From Alphaproteobacteria bacterium (GTDB lineage Bacteria; Pseudomonadota; Alphaproteobacteria; UBA2136; JALTLI01), in the NCBI GenBank assembly GCA_027005635.1, contig JALTLI010000185.1:1-5564 (forward strand): a stretch of 5,564 bases of DNA, given 5' to 3'. The position numbers and the translations under genes are program-made. The notes below the pieces were generated by a model. The model had not been told where the DNA came from and did no database searches. It worked only from the letters and a program-made list of their open reading frames with translations. Position 1 is the first letter of the stretch. Every line of letters starts with the position of its first letter. Positions 1-5,468 of this stretch are shown here, piece by piece.

Positions 1-495
1 TTTGGCTCTAATTTTCCATGGGGCAGATTTATCATCATCGGAACAAAGCTTACAAGATGTATAAGCAATGTTATCCATGGTGTATGTATTATCATCAATT
101 TTTTGAGCTTTTTTAGCTGTCATTACCCCGCCACTTTTACCAATACGAATTTTTAAAGAGCTAATAGCTGCGGTACGTAAATCTCCGCTAAGTTCCATTT
201 TATCGCTAAATAAGGCTACGTTATCTGCATCAACAAAAGTTACGTTTCCTGTGGCTATTACTTTATCTGTTTGTTTGTTATAAATTATTTTATCTGCTTG
301 TACAGTGCCAGAATCTGTTTCAATTCTAACATCTCCAGATGCGGTAACAGTTTGATTTTTATCATTGTAGTTCATATCCTCAGCTGTCATTGTAGCAGGT
401 TGAGCAACAGCTGAAGAAACTGCGCAAGAACCAAGGCACAAAACAGAAGTAAACAGCGGTAATTTTTTTATTTTTAGCATTTGTAAATTTTGCAT
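1..495 (-). CDS. lptD: LPS-assembly protein LptD, N-terminal part (gene runs off the left edge)
   Basis: The minus strand is open without a stop from 495 to the window edge, giving 165 residues of a truncated gene. It starts with a signal peptide: MLKIKKLPLF, a hydrophobic core, then AVSSAVA before Q, a likely signal peptidase I site. An OstA/LptA-like beta-jellyroll domain follows, with typical phrases such as VTASGDVRIETDSG, GNVTF and LRTAAI. The last visible stretch, YTSCKLC ... PWKIRAK, matches the Cys-x2-Cys region of alphaproteobacterial LptD and argues against LptA, which lacks it. LptD forms the outer-membrane barrel, with LptE, that inserts lipopolysaccharide; the part seen here is the periplasmic domain. 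ATG at 495 and in-frame ATG at 480 are both possible starts and neither has a clear Shine-Dalgarno; 480 gives the tidier signal peptide. LGSC inside the signal peptide resembles a lipobox, but LptD proteins are not known as lipoproteins. Confidence 0.85.
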   Translation of the reverse strand, partial: MQNLQMLKIKKLPLFTSVLCLGSCAVSSAVAQPATMTAEDMNYNDKNQTVTASGDVRIETDSGTVQADKIIYNKQTDKVIATGNVTFVDADNVALFSDKMELSGDLRTAAISSLKIRIGKSGGVMTAKKAQKIDDNTYTMDNIAYTSCKLCSDDDKSAPWKIRAK

Positions 496-603
496 TATTT
501 GCAGATAACTTTCAATTAAATAAAAATAAAAGTCATTATTATATAGTGCTTTGTTGCTTATTTGATATAATTTCCGAAAAAATAAAAAGTATACAATTAG
601 CAC

Positions 604-632
604 TTGCGATTTAATTTAATTTGTATTATACA
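604..632 (+). promoter_or_regulatory. Candidate sigma-70 promoter reading into the structured RNA region
   Basis: TTGCGA (604-609) is followed after 17 bases by TATACA (627-632), which would start transcription near 639. The -10 box lies inside the 28-bp inverted repeat. It would drive the structured region that ends at the terminators at 993-1073. The call rests on hexamer match and spacing only, and such matches occur by chance in AT-rich DNA. Confidence 0.4.
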
Positions 633-645
633 TATATTACAAATT
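618..645. repeat. 28-bp near-perfect inverted repeat, operator-like
   Basis: The arms AATTTGTA (618-625) and TACAAATT (638-645) are exact inverted copies, and 12 of the 14 base pairs of the whole 28-bp palindrome match. The centre is at about 631/632. It lies between the lptD start and the structured region and overlaps the candidate divergent -10 boxes. That position suits a dimeric repressor or activator site, but no regulator can be named from the sequence. Confidence 0.5.
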
Positions 646-653
646 GCAATCGA
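625..653 (-). promoter_or_regulatory. lptD: Candidate minus-strand promoter for lptD
   Basis: On the minus strand a perfect TATAAT occupies 630-625. A weak -35 (TCGATT, 653-648) sits 17 bases upstream. Transcription would start near 618 and leave about 120 bases of 5' leader before lptD. The box falls in the same inverted repeat as the plus-strand promoter, so the two may be co-regulated. Confidence 0.3.
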
Positions 654-728
654 GGCTATAAACGCCCTTACCTTTTTAGATTTATCAGCCGCTTAGGCTT
701 TTAAGGTAACCTGCATTTTGTATCATCT

Positions 729-755
729 TTTTTCATTTCCTCTTGAAATGAAAAA
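729..755 (+). repeat. 11-bp perfect hairpin in the structured region
   Basis: TTTTTCATTTC (729-739) pairs exactly with GAAATGAAAAA (745-755) around a five-base loop, CTCTT. No T-run follows on either strand, so it does not look like a terminator. It sits just inside the 720-726/966-972 helix. Confidence 0.6.
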
Positions 756-786
756 GTCCCATAACCTTCCAACCAAGGAGAATGCC

Positions 787-837
787 ATGACACATGCACC
801 ACCTTGTGCTTTTTGCACGTGTAAATTTAATTATTAA
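787..837 (+). CDS. Possible 16-residue Cys-rich leader peptide or small protein
   Basis: ATG at 787 opens a 16-codon frame, MTHAPPCAFCTCKFNY, ending in TAA at 835-837. It is preceded by AAGGAG (775-780) at 6 bases, the best Shine-Dalgarno in the window; the large genes here have weak sites or none. Three cysteines fall in C-x2-C-x-C. The frame extends upstream to an in-frame ATG at 748 (29 codons), but that start has no ribosome site. The ORF lies among alternative stems: GCAC 796-799, GTGC 806-809 and GCAC 815-818 are mutually exclusive partners, and the ATG sits in a small hairpin (783-785 and 787-789 with 793-798). This arrangement resembles a leader peptide whose translation switches RNA folding. 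No homologue is recognised, and it could be a chance ORF inside an RNA gene. Confidence 0.35.
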   Translation: MTHAPPCAFCTCKFNY

Positions 838-992
838 TCCCTGGCCGTCGCCGCACCCAATGGCGGGTGCAAAAAAAATCCTCTAACATTATTAAGTCAT
901 GAGAATACCTCGAACGGTATAATTGGCTTAATAACCACAACCGCCACAGTGGCAAAGGAATGGTCATGATACGTGACTCACCTTAAAAAACG

Positions 993-1026
993 CCCTCATA
1001 AGATGAGGGGGTATTATTATTTTTTC
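993..1026 (+). terminator. Intrinsic terminator 1 (works on both strands by appearance)
   Basis: CCCTCAT (993-999) and ATGAGGG (1003-1009) form a perfect 7-bp stem with loop AAG. On the plus strand a T-rich tail follows (1012-1025, ending in TTTTTT) after two extra Gs. On the minus strand the stem is followed by CG and TTTTTT (990-985), so the hairpin could also stop transcription in that direction. Confidence 0.7.
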
Positions 1027-1034
1027 AGCGCTTT

Positions 1035-1073
1035 GAAACCCTCCACCCCCACGTGGAGGGTTTCTTTATTTTG
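1035..1073 (+). terminator. Strong intrinsic terminator 2
   Basis: GAAACCCTCCAC (1035-1046) and GTGGAGGGTTTC (1053-1064) form a perfect 12-bp stem around CCCCAC, followed by TTTATTTTG. The minus strand lacks a T-run after the stem, so the orientation is plus. It lies 36 bases before the amidotransferase start, so it either insulates that gene or acts as an attenuator in its leader. Confidence 0.8.
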
Positions 1074-1108
1074 TTGCCCCTTAATTTATTCTGCGTTATT
1101 TTAATAGC

Positions 1109-1798
1109 ATGAAAAAAATACTAATTATTTTCCATACAAACCATATTTGGGCAGATAACATTAAAGCCATGTTTAATGATATTGGCTATTCAACTCATTT
1201 TATTTCACTTTGTAGCGGTGATTTATTTCCAGATAATATTGATGATTATTCAGCTTTAGTAATAATGGGTGGCGTTATGGGAGTAAATGATAAAAATCAA
1301 CTTCCTTGGTTAAAAAAAGAAATTAATTCAATACAAAAGGCGCTTAAATCTAATATTCCAACCCTTGGTATTTGTTTAGGTGGGCAGATTTTATCTCATA
1401 TTTACGGCGGTGAAGTTAAAAAAGGAGAGAAAGGTTTTAGCATTGGTTTTGAACCTGTATCTGTAATTAAAAATGATTATATTTTTGGTAATGAGCTTCA
1501 TAATAATCATGTATGTAAGTGGCATAATGATTGTTTTACTCTGCCCAAAACTGCAACCCTTTTAGCAACTAGTGAGCCATATAAAAATCAAGCGGTAAAA
1601 TTTGCAGATAAAGTTTATGGGGTGCAATTTCACCCAGAAATAACTTTATGTAGAATAAATAAATGGTACAAAGAAGAATGTCATAATTACCCAAAAGGGG
1701 TATTAAGCCTTGAAGAATTTAACAAGCAAGGTGAAGAATATATTTCAATAAGTGAAAACTGGTTACGTTTATTTTTTACAAGATTATTAAAAAACTAA
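1109..1798 (+). CDS. Class I glutamine amidotransferase-like protein (stand-alone GATase1, GuaA-N-like)
   Basis: The 229 residues form a single GATase1 domain of the GMP-synthase-like type (COG0518-like). The nucleophile is Cys89 in LGICLGGQ (86-93), and the rest of the triad is His175 and Glu177 in VQFHPE. The other family landmarks are present: MGGVMGVND (53-61) forming the oxyanion region, PWLKKE (66-71), and KWHND (137-141). These proteins release ammonia from glutamine or hydrolyse gamma-glutamyl bonds. No synthetase domain or obvious partner gene is in the window, so the acceptor substrate is unknown. There is no signal peptide, so it is cytoplasmic. The start has no Shine-Dalgarno, but the N-terminus MKKILIIFHT fits the first beta strand. 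Two terminators lie directly upstream, and the 3' end overlaps the murU-like gene by 4 bp tail to tail. I am confident of the superfamily and not of the substrate. Confidence 0.85.
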   Translation: MKKILIIFHTNHIWADNIKAMFNDIGYSTHFISLCSGDLFPDNIDDYSALVIMGGVMGVNDKNQLPWLKKEINSIQKALKSNIPTLGICLGGQILSHIYGGEVKKGEKGFSIGFEPVSVIKNDYIFGNELHNNHVCKWHNDCFTLPKTATLLATSEPYKNQAVKFADKVYGVQFHPEITLCRINKWYKEECHNYPKGVLSLEEFNKQGEEYISISENWLRLFFTRLLKN

Positions 1799-2526
1799 AT
1801 AGCAATTTTAATATTTTTACTAAGCATATTACGTGCAACTATTAAACCTTCTGGTGTACCAATATCAACCCACTTAGCATTATAAACCATACCTTTTAAA
1901 CGCTTATTTTCTACAGCTTTTACAAAATATGGGTATAAGCCAAACTTTGTTTCTTTACTGTTTTCTATTATACGCGGATGAATAACTTGTATTCCTGCAA
2001 AAACATACATAGCCTCAGTTTTATCATTTGGTATAGTTATGTAATTATTGTTATCTAGAGAAAAATCACCTTTATTACCACGAAATTCTGTAGTTGTATT
2101 AGTTGGTATTAAGGCTAGTAAACTATCCATTTCTATAGGGTTAAAATTATTTAGTAATGGTTCAAGTAGTTTACAATCTTCTTCTTGCCAAATAACGTCT
2201 CCATTTATTAATAAAAACGCTTCATTATTAAAAAATGAACTAGCATTTTTAATTGCACCACCAGTTTCTAATAAATTTTCTTCGTAAAAAAATGTTATTT
2301 TTATAGATGTTTTATGCTTGGCTATTTCATCACGAATTACATCTGCAAAATGATGAATATTAATAGCAACTTCTTCAATACCTACCTGCTCTAGTAAATT
2401 TAAACTACGAATTAACGGACAACTTCCAGCAATATCAATTAGTGGCTTAGGGGTATGTTTAGTAAGCTCCCCTAAACGAGTACCAAGCCCCGCTGCCAAT
2501 ATCATTGCTTTTTTAATTTGTGCCAT
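1795..2526 (-). CDS. murU: MurU-like N-acetylmuramate-1-phosphate uridylyltransferase (nucleotidyltransferase)
   Basis: This 243-residue protein is a sugar-1-phosphate nucleotidyltransferase (PF00483 type). The nucleotide loop LAAGLGTRLGELT is at 10-22, PKPL with the conserved lysine at 26-29, LLETGGAI at 85-92, the metal-binding NGD at 108-110, and WVDIGTPEG at 219-227. MDSLLALIPT (133-142) and GDF (153-155) are typical of alphaproteobacterial MurU. MurU converts MurNAc-alpha-1-phosphate and UTP to UDP-MurNAc, bypassing de novo synthesis during cell-wall recycling. The gene starts 18 bp after the stop of the amgK fusion that would supply its substrate. A Shine-Dalgarno AAGG lies 8 bases before the ATG, so the two form an operon. 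One oddity is that the usual Pro of the G-T-R-x-x-P-L-T loop is Glu20 here. A related NDP-sugar pyrophosphorylase is the alternative, but the amgK neighbour favours MurU. Confidence 0.85.
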   Translation of the reverse strand: MAQIKKAMILAAGLGTRLGELTKHTPKPLIDIAGSCPLIRSLNLLEQVGIEEVAINIHHFADVIRDEIAKHKTSIKITFFYEENLLETGGAIKNASSFFNNEAFLLINGDVIWQEEDCKLLEPLLNNFNPIEMDSLLALIPTNTTTEFRGNKGDFSLDNNNYITIPNDKTEAMYVFAGIQVIHPRIIENSKETKFGLYPYFVKAVENKRLKGMVYNAKWVDIGTPEGLIVARNMLSKNIKIAI

Positions 2527-2544
2527 TTTTTCAACCTTGTTTTT

Positions 2545-4083
2545 TTAAGCTATATTTCTATGGGAAGGTACAATACCCTGCATAAAAGTTTTAATTTCTC
2601 TACATAACGGATCTTCTAATGCTTCATCTACAATTTGCCAGCATCTTGGTAAATATTGTAAATAATTATCTTTGCCATCACGGAAATGCAAACGGGTAAA
2701 GCCACCAATAATTTTTAATGTTCGTTGCAAGTTAATTAAACGATAACTTTGTAAAAATTTCTCTTCATCTAAACAATCTTGAGAATTAATAAAATACTGT
2801 AAAAGCTTTTGTTCTAAGGCTTTTGGTATTTCAAATCTAACATCTTGTAACAACATGCTCATATCGTAACTAACTGGGCCAATTCTTGCATCTTGGAAAT
2901 CAATTACTCCAATATCTTCAAGCCCTTCTCTTGGTTCTCCATCACATAACATCATTAAGTTATCAGCATGATAATCCCAAAGAACTGTAGTTTGCGGAAC
3001 ATCTAAAATTTTATCAAATAAAGGTTCCCACATTTCTTTAAATGCGCGCCTATCCGCTGTATGAGTAGCATGAGAACGAGCGCAAGGTAAGTACCAATCA
3101 ATAAAACGAGAAACTTCAGACCATAAAGCTTTTTTAGTATACTGACGAATATCAGGCAACGGTTGAGTTGCCAAATGAGCAAGAACATCAACAGATTTAT
3201 AATACCATGGCTCTAAAGGTTTATTATGATTTAAAATGCCATCACGCACTGTAGTGTTGCCAAAATCCTCCAGTAGTAAATAACCATTTTCTTCATCTTT
3301 TTCATATATATGCGGAACATGTACGCCAATTTTTTCAAAGTATCTTGTCATTTTAATTACAGGTTCAACATTTTCAATTGGTGGTGGTGAATCCATAATA
3401 ACACGGCAACCATCAGGGGTATTTATGCGCCAATAACTTCTAAAAGATGCATCTGCTGAAACTGGGCTAATTACATGATTTCTAAAACCGCATTTTGCTA
3501 CAAATTCTTGACGACCCTCATTAGTTACTGGTCTTGTATAAGCACCTTCAATTAGGCTTAATCTGCGGTTCCAAGAATCTCCACCAGATATAGTTATTTT
3601 GCGTTCTTCTCCCTCACCTTGTTCTATATGAACAGTTAGAGTGCCAGAATTATCCATTTCCATAATATGAAAATCTAGTAAATCGGGTTTTTGTTCAGGG
3701 AACCAATTAAGTGCTTTTTCTGGCCACTCAACAATAATTAAACCGTTATCTAGCCAACATTCAACACCAATTTCTTCTACTTCATCTTGGCTTTCTATTC
3801 TATATAAATCAATATGAGCAACGGGTAAGCGGGTATCATCATAAGCTTGAATAAGGGTAAAAGTTGGGCTAGGAATATGTTTTCCTTTATGACCAAGTGC
3901 TTTAATAATGCTACGGGCAAATACACTTTTGCCTACGCCTAAATCACCAGTTAATCTAATTATATCACCCGCAACAATATATTTAGCAATTTTAGTTGCT
4001 AGGTTTTCTGTATCCTTTACCGATTCAAGATTTTTTTTAATCATAATACTATATAGTCCTGTTTTTCTAAATAACAAGTCCAT
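2545..4083 (-). CDS. tsaE-amgK: Bifunctional TsaE ATPase / AmgK-type sugar kinase fusion
   Basis: The reading frame of 512 residues joins two domains. Residues about 14-145 are TsaE (YjeE), the ATPase that supports the TsaB-TsaD complex making t6A37 in tRNA. It shows Walker A GDLGVGKS (46-53), SPTFTL (72-77), HIDLYR (90-95) and VEWPEK (118-123). Residues about 190-500 are an aminoglycoside-phosphotransferase-fold kinase of the AmgK type. Key sites are DASFRSYWRI (211-220), VIMDSPPP (228-235), the catalytic loop WDYHADNLMML (369-379, Asp374) and metal-binding IDFQDARIGP (394-403). AmgK phosphorylates the anomeric position of MurNAc, and murU follows 18 bp downstream. This fusion is known in alphaproteobacteria. 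I give the longest frame; ATG at 4044 (Met14) is a likelier start because it puts the Walker lysine at the usual TsaE distance and has AGGA upstream, though 12 bases away. Residue numbers count from 4083. Confidence 0.9.
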   Translation of the reverse strand: MDLLFRKTGLYSIMIKKNLESVKDTENLATKIAKYIVAGDIIRLTGDLGVGKSVFARSIIKALGHKGKHIPSPTFTLIQAYDDTRLPVAHIDLYRIESQDEVEEIGVECWLDNGLIIVEWPEKALNWFPEQKPDLLDFHIMEMDNSGTLTVHIEQGEGEERKITISGGDSWNRRLSLIEGAYTRPVTNEGRQEFVAKCGFRNHVISPVSADASFRSYWRINTPDGCRVIMDSPPPIENVEPVIKMTRYFEKIGVHVPHIYEKDEENGYLLLEDFGNTTVRDGILNHNKPLEPWYYKSVDVLAHLATQPLPDIRQYTKKALWSEVSRFIDWYLPCARSHATHTADRRAFKEMWEPLFDKILDVPQTTVLWDYHADNLMMLCDGEPREGLEDIGVIDFQDARIGPVSYDMSMLLQDVRFEIPKALEQKLLQYFINSQDCLDEEKFLQSYRLINLQRTLKIIGGFTRLHFRDGKDNYLQYLPRCWQIVDEALEDPLCREIKTFMQGIVPSHRNIA

Positions 4084-4098
4084 ATTAGCTTAAAATAG

Positions 4099-4127
4099 TT
4101 GATTTTACCAATAAAACAGCATATTTT
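4099..4127 (+). promoter_or_regulatory. Candidate promoter for the NADP+ reductase gene
   Basis: TTGATT (4099-4104) and TATTTT (4122-4127) are 17 bases apart in the 86-base divergent gap, which would place the transcription start near 4134. The surrounding DNA is very AT-rich, so chance matches are likely. Confidence 0.3.
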
Positions 4128-4169
4128 ATAAAAAATACTAATAAATTAAAAGATAGCAATAGAACCCTC

Positions 4170-5177
4170 ATGGAAAATACTTACCAAACAGATATAACCG
4201 TAATAGGTGCAGGCCCAGCAGGATTATTTAGCGTATTTGAAGCAGGTATGCTTGGTTACAACTGCACTATTATTGATTCATTACCAGAAATTGGCGGGCA
4301 ACTTAGCGCTTTATACCCAGAAAAACCTATTTATGATATCCCTGGTCACCCTAATATTTTAGCCAAAGATTTAGCTATAAATTTAGAAAAACAAATACAA
4401 CCATTTAAACCAAATATTCTTTTAGGTGAGCCAGCAAAAAGTGTGATAAAAAAAGATGATTTATTTATAACAACCTGTGGACAAAATGAAATTATCTCCA
4501 AATGTCTTATAGTTGCAGGTGGTGGCGGAATGTTCACACCTCGTAAACCTCCAATAGCAAATATTACAGATTTTGAAGAAAAAAGCGTTTTTTATGCAGT
4601 AAAAAATAAGCAACAATTCACTAATAAAACCATCGTTATTGCTGGCGGAGGAGATAGTGCTGTTGATTGGGCAGTTGATTTAGCACAAATTGCCAAACAT
4701 ATTCATATTATTCATCGTAGACCAGAATTTAGAGCAGCAGAAGGCACAGTACAAAAAATGAATACCCTAGTAAAAGAAGGTAAAATAACTTTACATACCC
4801 CGTGTCAATTAGGGGCTATTCATGGTGAAAATGGTGAAATATCTAAAATTGATATTGCTAACTTAAAAAAAGAAATAACAACTGTTGATGCAGATTTTCT
4901 ACTATGCTTTTTTGGTATAGCACCAACCCTTGGGCCAATTGCTGATTGGGGAATTGATATTGAAAAGAAAAAAATAAATGTAGACCCTGCAAGCATGAAA
5001 ACCAATGTAGAAGGCATTTTAGCAATTGGAGACATGGCACATTACGCAGGTAAAATTGAGCTTATTTTAACAGGATTTGCCGAAGGAGCAATTGCCGCCC
5101 GCACAGCCCAAAGCATTATTGAGCCTGATAAAAAATTCAGAGTTAAGTATTCTACTAGTTTGGGTGTGCCTAGTTAG
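4170..5177 (+). CDS. Ferredoxin/flavodoxin--NADP+ reductase, thioredoxin-reductase-like (type 2)
   Basis: The 335 residues give a complete two-dinucleotide-domain flavoprotein. FAD binding is shown by VIGAGPAG (11-18), EIGGQL (40-45) and the C-terminal AIGDMAHYAGK (285-295). The NADPH domain has AGGGDSAVDWA (158-168) and HRRPEFRA (182-189), whose arginines contact the 2'-phosphate. The CxxC redox motif of true thioredoxin reductases is absent, and the ending KYSTSLGVP is typical of the YumC-type ferredoxin-NADP+ reductases common in Firmicutes and alphaproteobacteria. It exchanges electrons between NADPH and ferredoxin or flavodoxin in the cytoplasm, supporting iron-sulfur and radical enzymes. 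The length is normal for the family and no residue looks broken. The start has no clear Shine-Dalgarno but sits just before the first beta strand. It is divergent from tsaE-amgK, and its last 8 bases overlap the end of the convergent small gene. Confidence 0.93.
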   Translation: MENTYQTDITVIGAGPAGLFSVFEAGMLGYNCTIIDSLPEIGGQLSALYPEKPIYDIPGHPNILAKDLAINLEKQIQPFKPNILLGEPAKSVIKKDDLFITTCGQNEIISKCLIVAGGGGMFTPRKPPIANITDFEEKSVFYAVKNKQQFTNKTIVIAGGGDSAVDWAVDLAQIAKHIHIIHRRPEFRAAEGTVQKMNTLVKEGKITLHTPCQLGAIHGENGEISKIDIANLKKEITTVDADFLLCFFGIAPTLGPIADWGIDIEKKKINVDPASMKTNVEGILAIGDMAHYAGKIELILTGFAEGAIAARTAQSIIEPDKKFRVKYSTSLGVPS

Positions 5178-5403
5178 CCTCTGGCAACTTAAACTTAACC
5201 TTAACACCACGTTTTTTGAAGTATGATTTTAGCATATTGCGCCCTTCACGGTTCGGAACTGGAAGTTTTACGCTTTCAATTTCTACTTCTGTAGCTTTTT
5301 CTTGTTGCATTTCTTTGCGTAAAGTAGCTATGCATTCATCAATTGCTTCATTATCATTATTTAATGATGTGTAAACTTGTTCTAGTGCTTGTTCTATATT
5401 CAT
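5170..5403 (-). CDS. Hypothetical small protein, 77 residues, family not recognised
   Basis: I do not recognise this protein. Residues about 1-44 are acidic and predicted-helical by composition, with hydrophobic residues spaced as in an amphipathic helix (MNIEQALEQVYTSLNN onward). After LPVPN (47-51) the tail is strongly basic (R52, R55, K59, K63, K64, R65, K68, K70, K72), with RNMLKSYFKKRGVKVKF as its core. There is no signal peptide or membrane segment. The acidic-helix plus basic-tail layout would suit a nucleic-acid or ribosome-associated protein, but that is a guess. The gene looks real: AGGA lies 9 bases before the ATG and a good promoter is upstream. Its end overlaps the NADP+ reductase gene by 8 bp tail to tail, and codon choice resembles its neighbours. 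Confidence 0.7.
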   Translation of the reverse strand: MNIEQALEQVYTSLNNDNEAIDECIATLRKEMQQEKATEVEIESVKLPVPNREGRNMLKSYFKKRGVKVKFKLPEAN

Positions 5404-5439
5404 AATTTGGAATCCTATTAACCTTAAGTAACAATCTGT

Positions 5440-5468
5440 AAAATACCCTAGTTAAGCTCTGTTGTCAT
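5440..5468 (-). promoter_or_regulatory. Probable promoter of the 77-residue gene
   Basis: On the minus strand ATGACA (5468-5463, 5 of 6 to consensus) is 17 bases from TATTTT (5445-5440). This predicts a transcription start near 5433 and a leader of about 30 bases carrying AGGA before the ATG at 5403. It is the best-placed promoter match in the window. Confidence 0.5.

Larger units (their letters stand above)
639..1026 (+). ncRNA. Candidate structured RNA (small RNA or attenuator-type leader), family not recognised
   Basis: This stretch has no conventional gene but is unusually rich in complementary segments. Two nested long-range helices could close the core: 699-707 (TTTTAAGGT) with 980-988 (ACCTTAAAA), and 720-726 (GTATCAT) with 966-972 (ATGATAC). 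Inside are an 11-bp hairpin (729-739/745-755), GCACCC/GGGTGC (853-858/865-870), and a 9-bp stem 891-899/924-932 enclosing ATACC/GGTAT (905-909/916-920). A small hairpin GCCA/TGGC lies within ACCA/TGGT (934-937/961-964). A 5' stem TTACCTT/AAGGTAA (669-675/703-709) competes with the outer long-range helix. By hand count the stretch is about 41% GC, against roughly 30% in neighbouring coding DNA, as expected for structured RNA in an AT-rich genome. It runs from a candidate promoter to a terminator. I could not match it to RNase P RNA, tmRNA, 6S, SRP RNA or a known riboswitch. The strand is inferred from promoter and terminator orientation; ends are approximate. Confidence 0.5.

Noticed and set aside
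1..480. LptA instead of LptD for the left-edge gene
   Set aside because: The SCKLC ... PWKIRAK stretch after the OstA domain is an LptD feature, and the frame remains open at the edge.
500..600. Upstream extension of lptD beyond 495
   Set aside because: The frame stays open for a while, but no ATG, GTG or TTG occurs in it and the translation is low-complexity.
841..855. tmRNA tag end: CTGGCCGTCGCCGCA reads LAVAA, the usual alphaproteobacterial tag ending
   Set aside because: No stop codon follows, an in-frame TAA lies two codons before it, the ANDN part of the tag is absent, and no acceptor-like piece or GGATTCGAC block is seen.
897..936. TPP riboswitch-like words (TGAGAATACC, later ACC)
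   Set aside because: The order and spacing of the conserved THI-box segments do not fit. The words are explained by the 891-932 stem and its inner hairpin.
745..965. RNase P RNA, because GAAAAAGTCC follows a hairpin inside long-range closing helices
   Set aside because: The conserved GAGGAAAGTCC block is not matched well, no ACAGAA partner block is present near the 3' end, and the other class A signatures are missing.
943..965. Cobalamin riboswitch-like GCCACAGTGGC and AAAGGAATGG
   Set aside because: The rest of the conserved core is absent, and the first word is just a short palindrome.
2048..5040. Other open frames of 60-79 codons at 2048-2287, 3003-3191, 3908-4093, 4346-4537 and 4820-5040
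   Set aside because: They lie opposite or out of frame within well-supported genes, have unlikely protein composition and lack ribosome sites.
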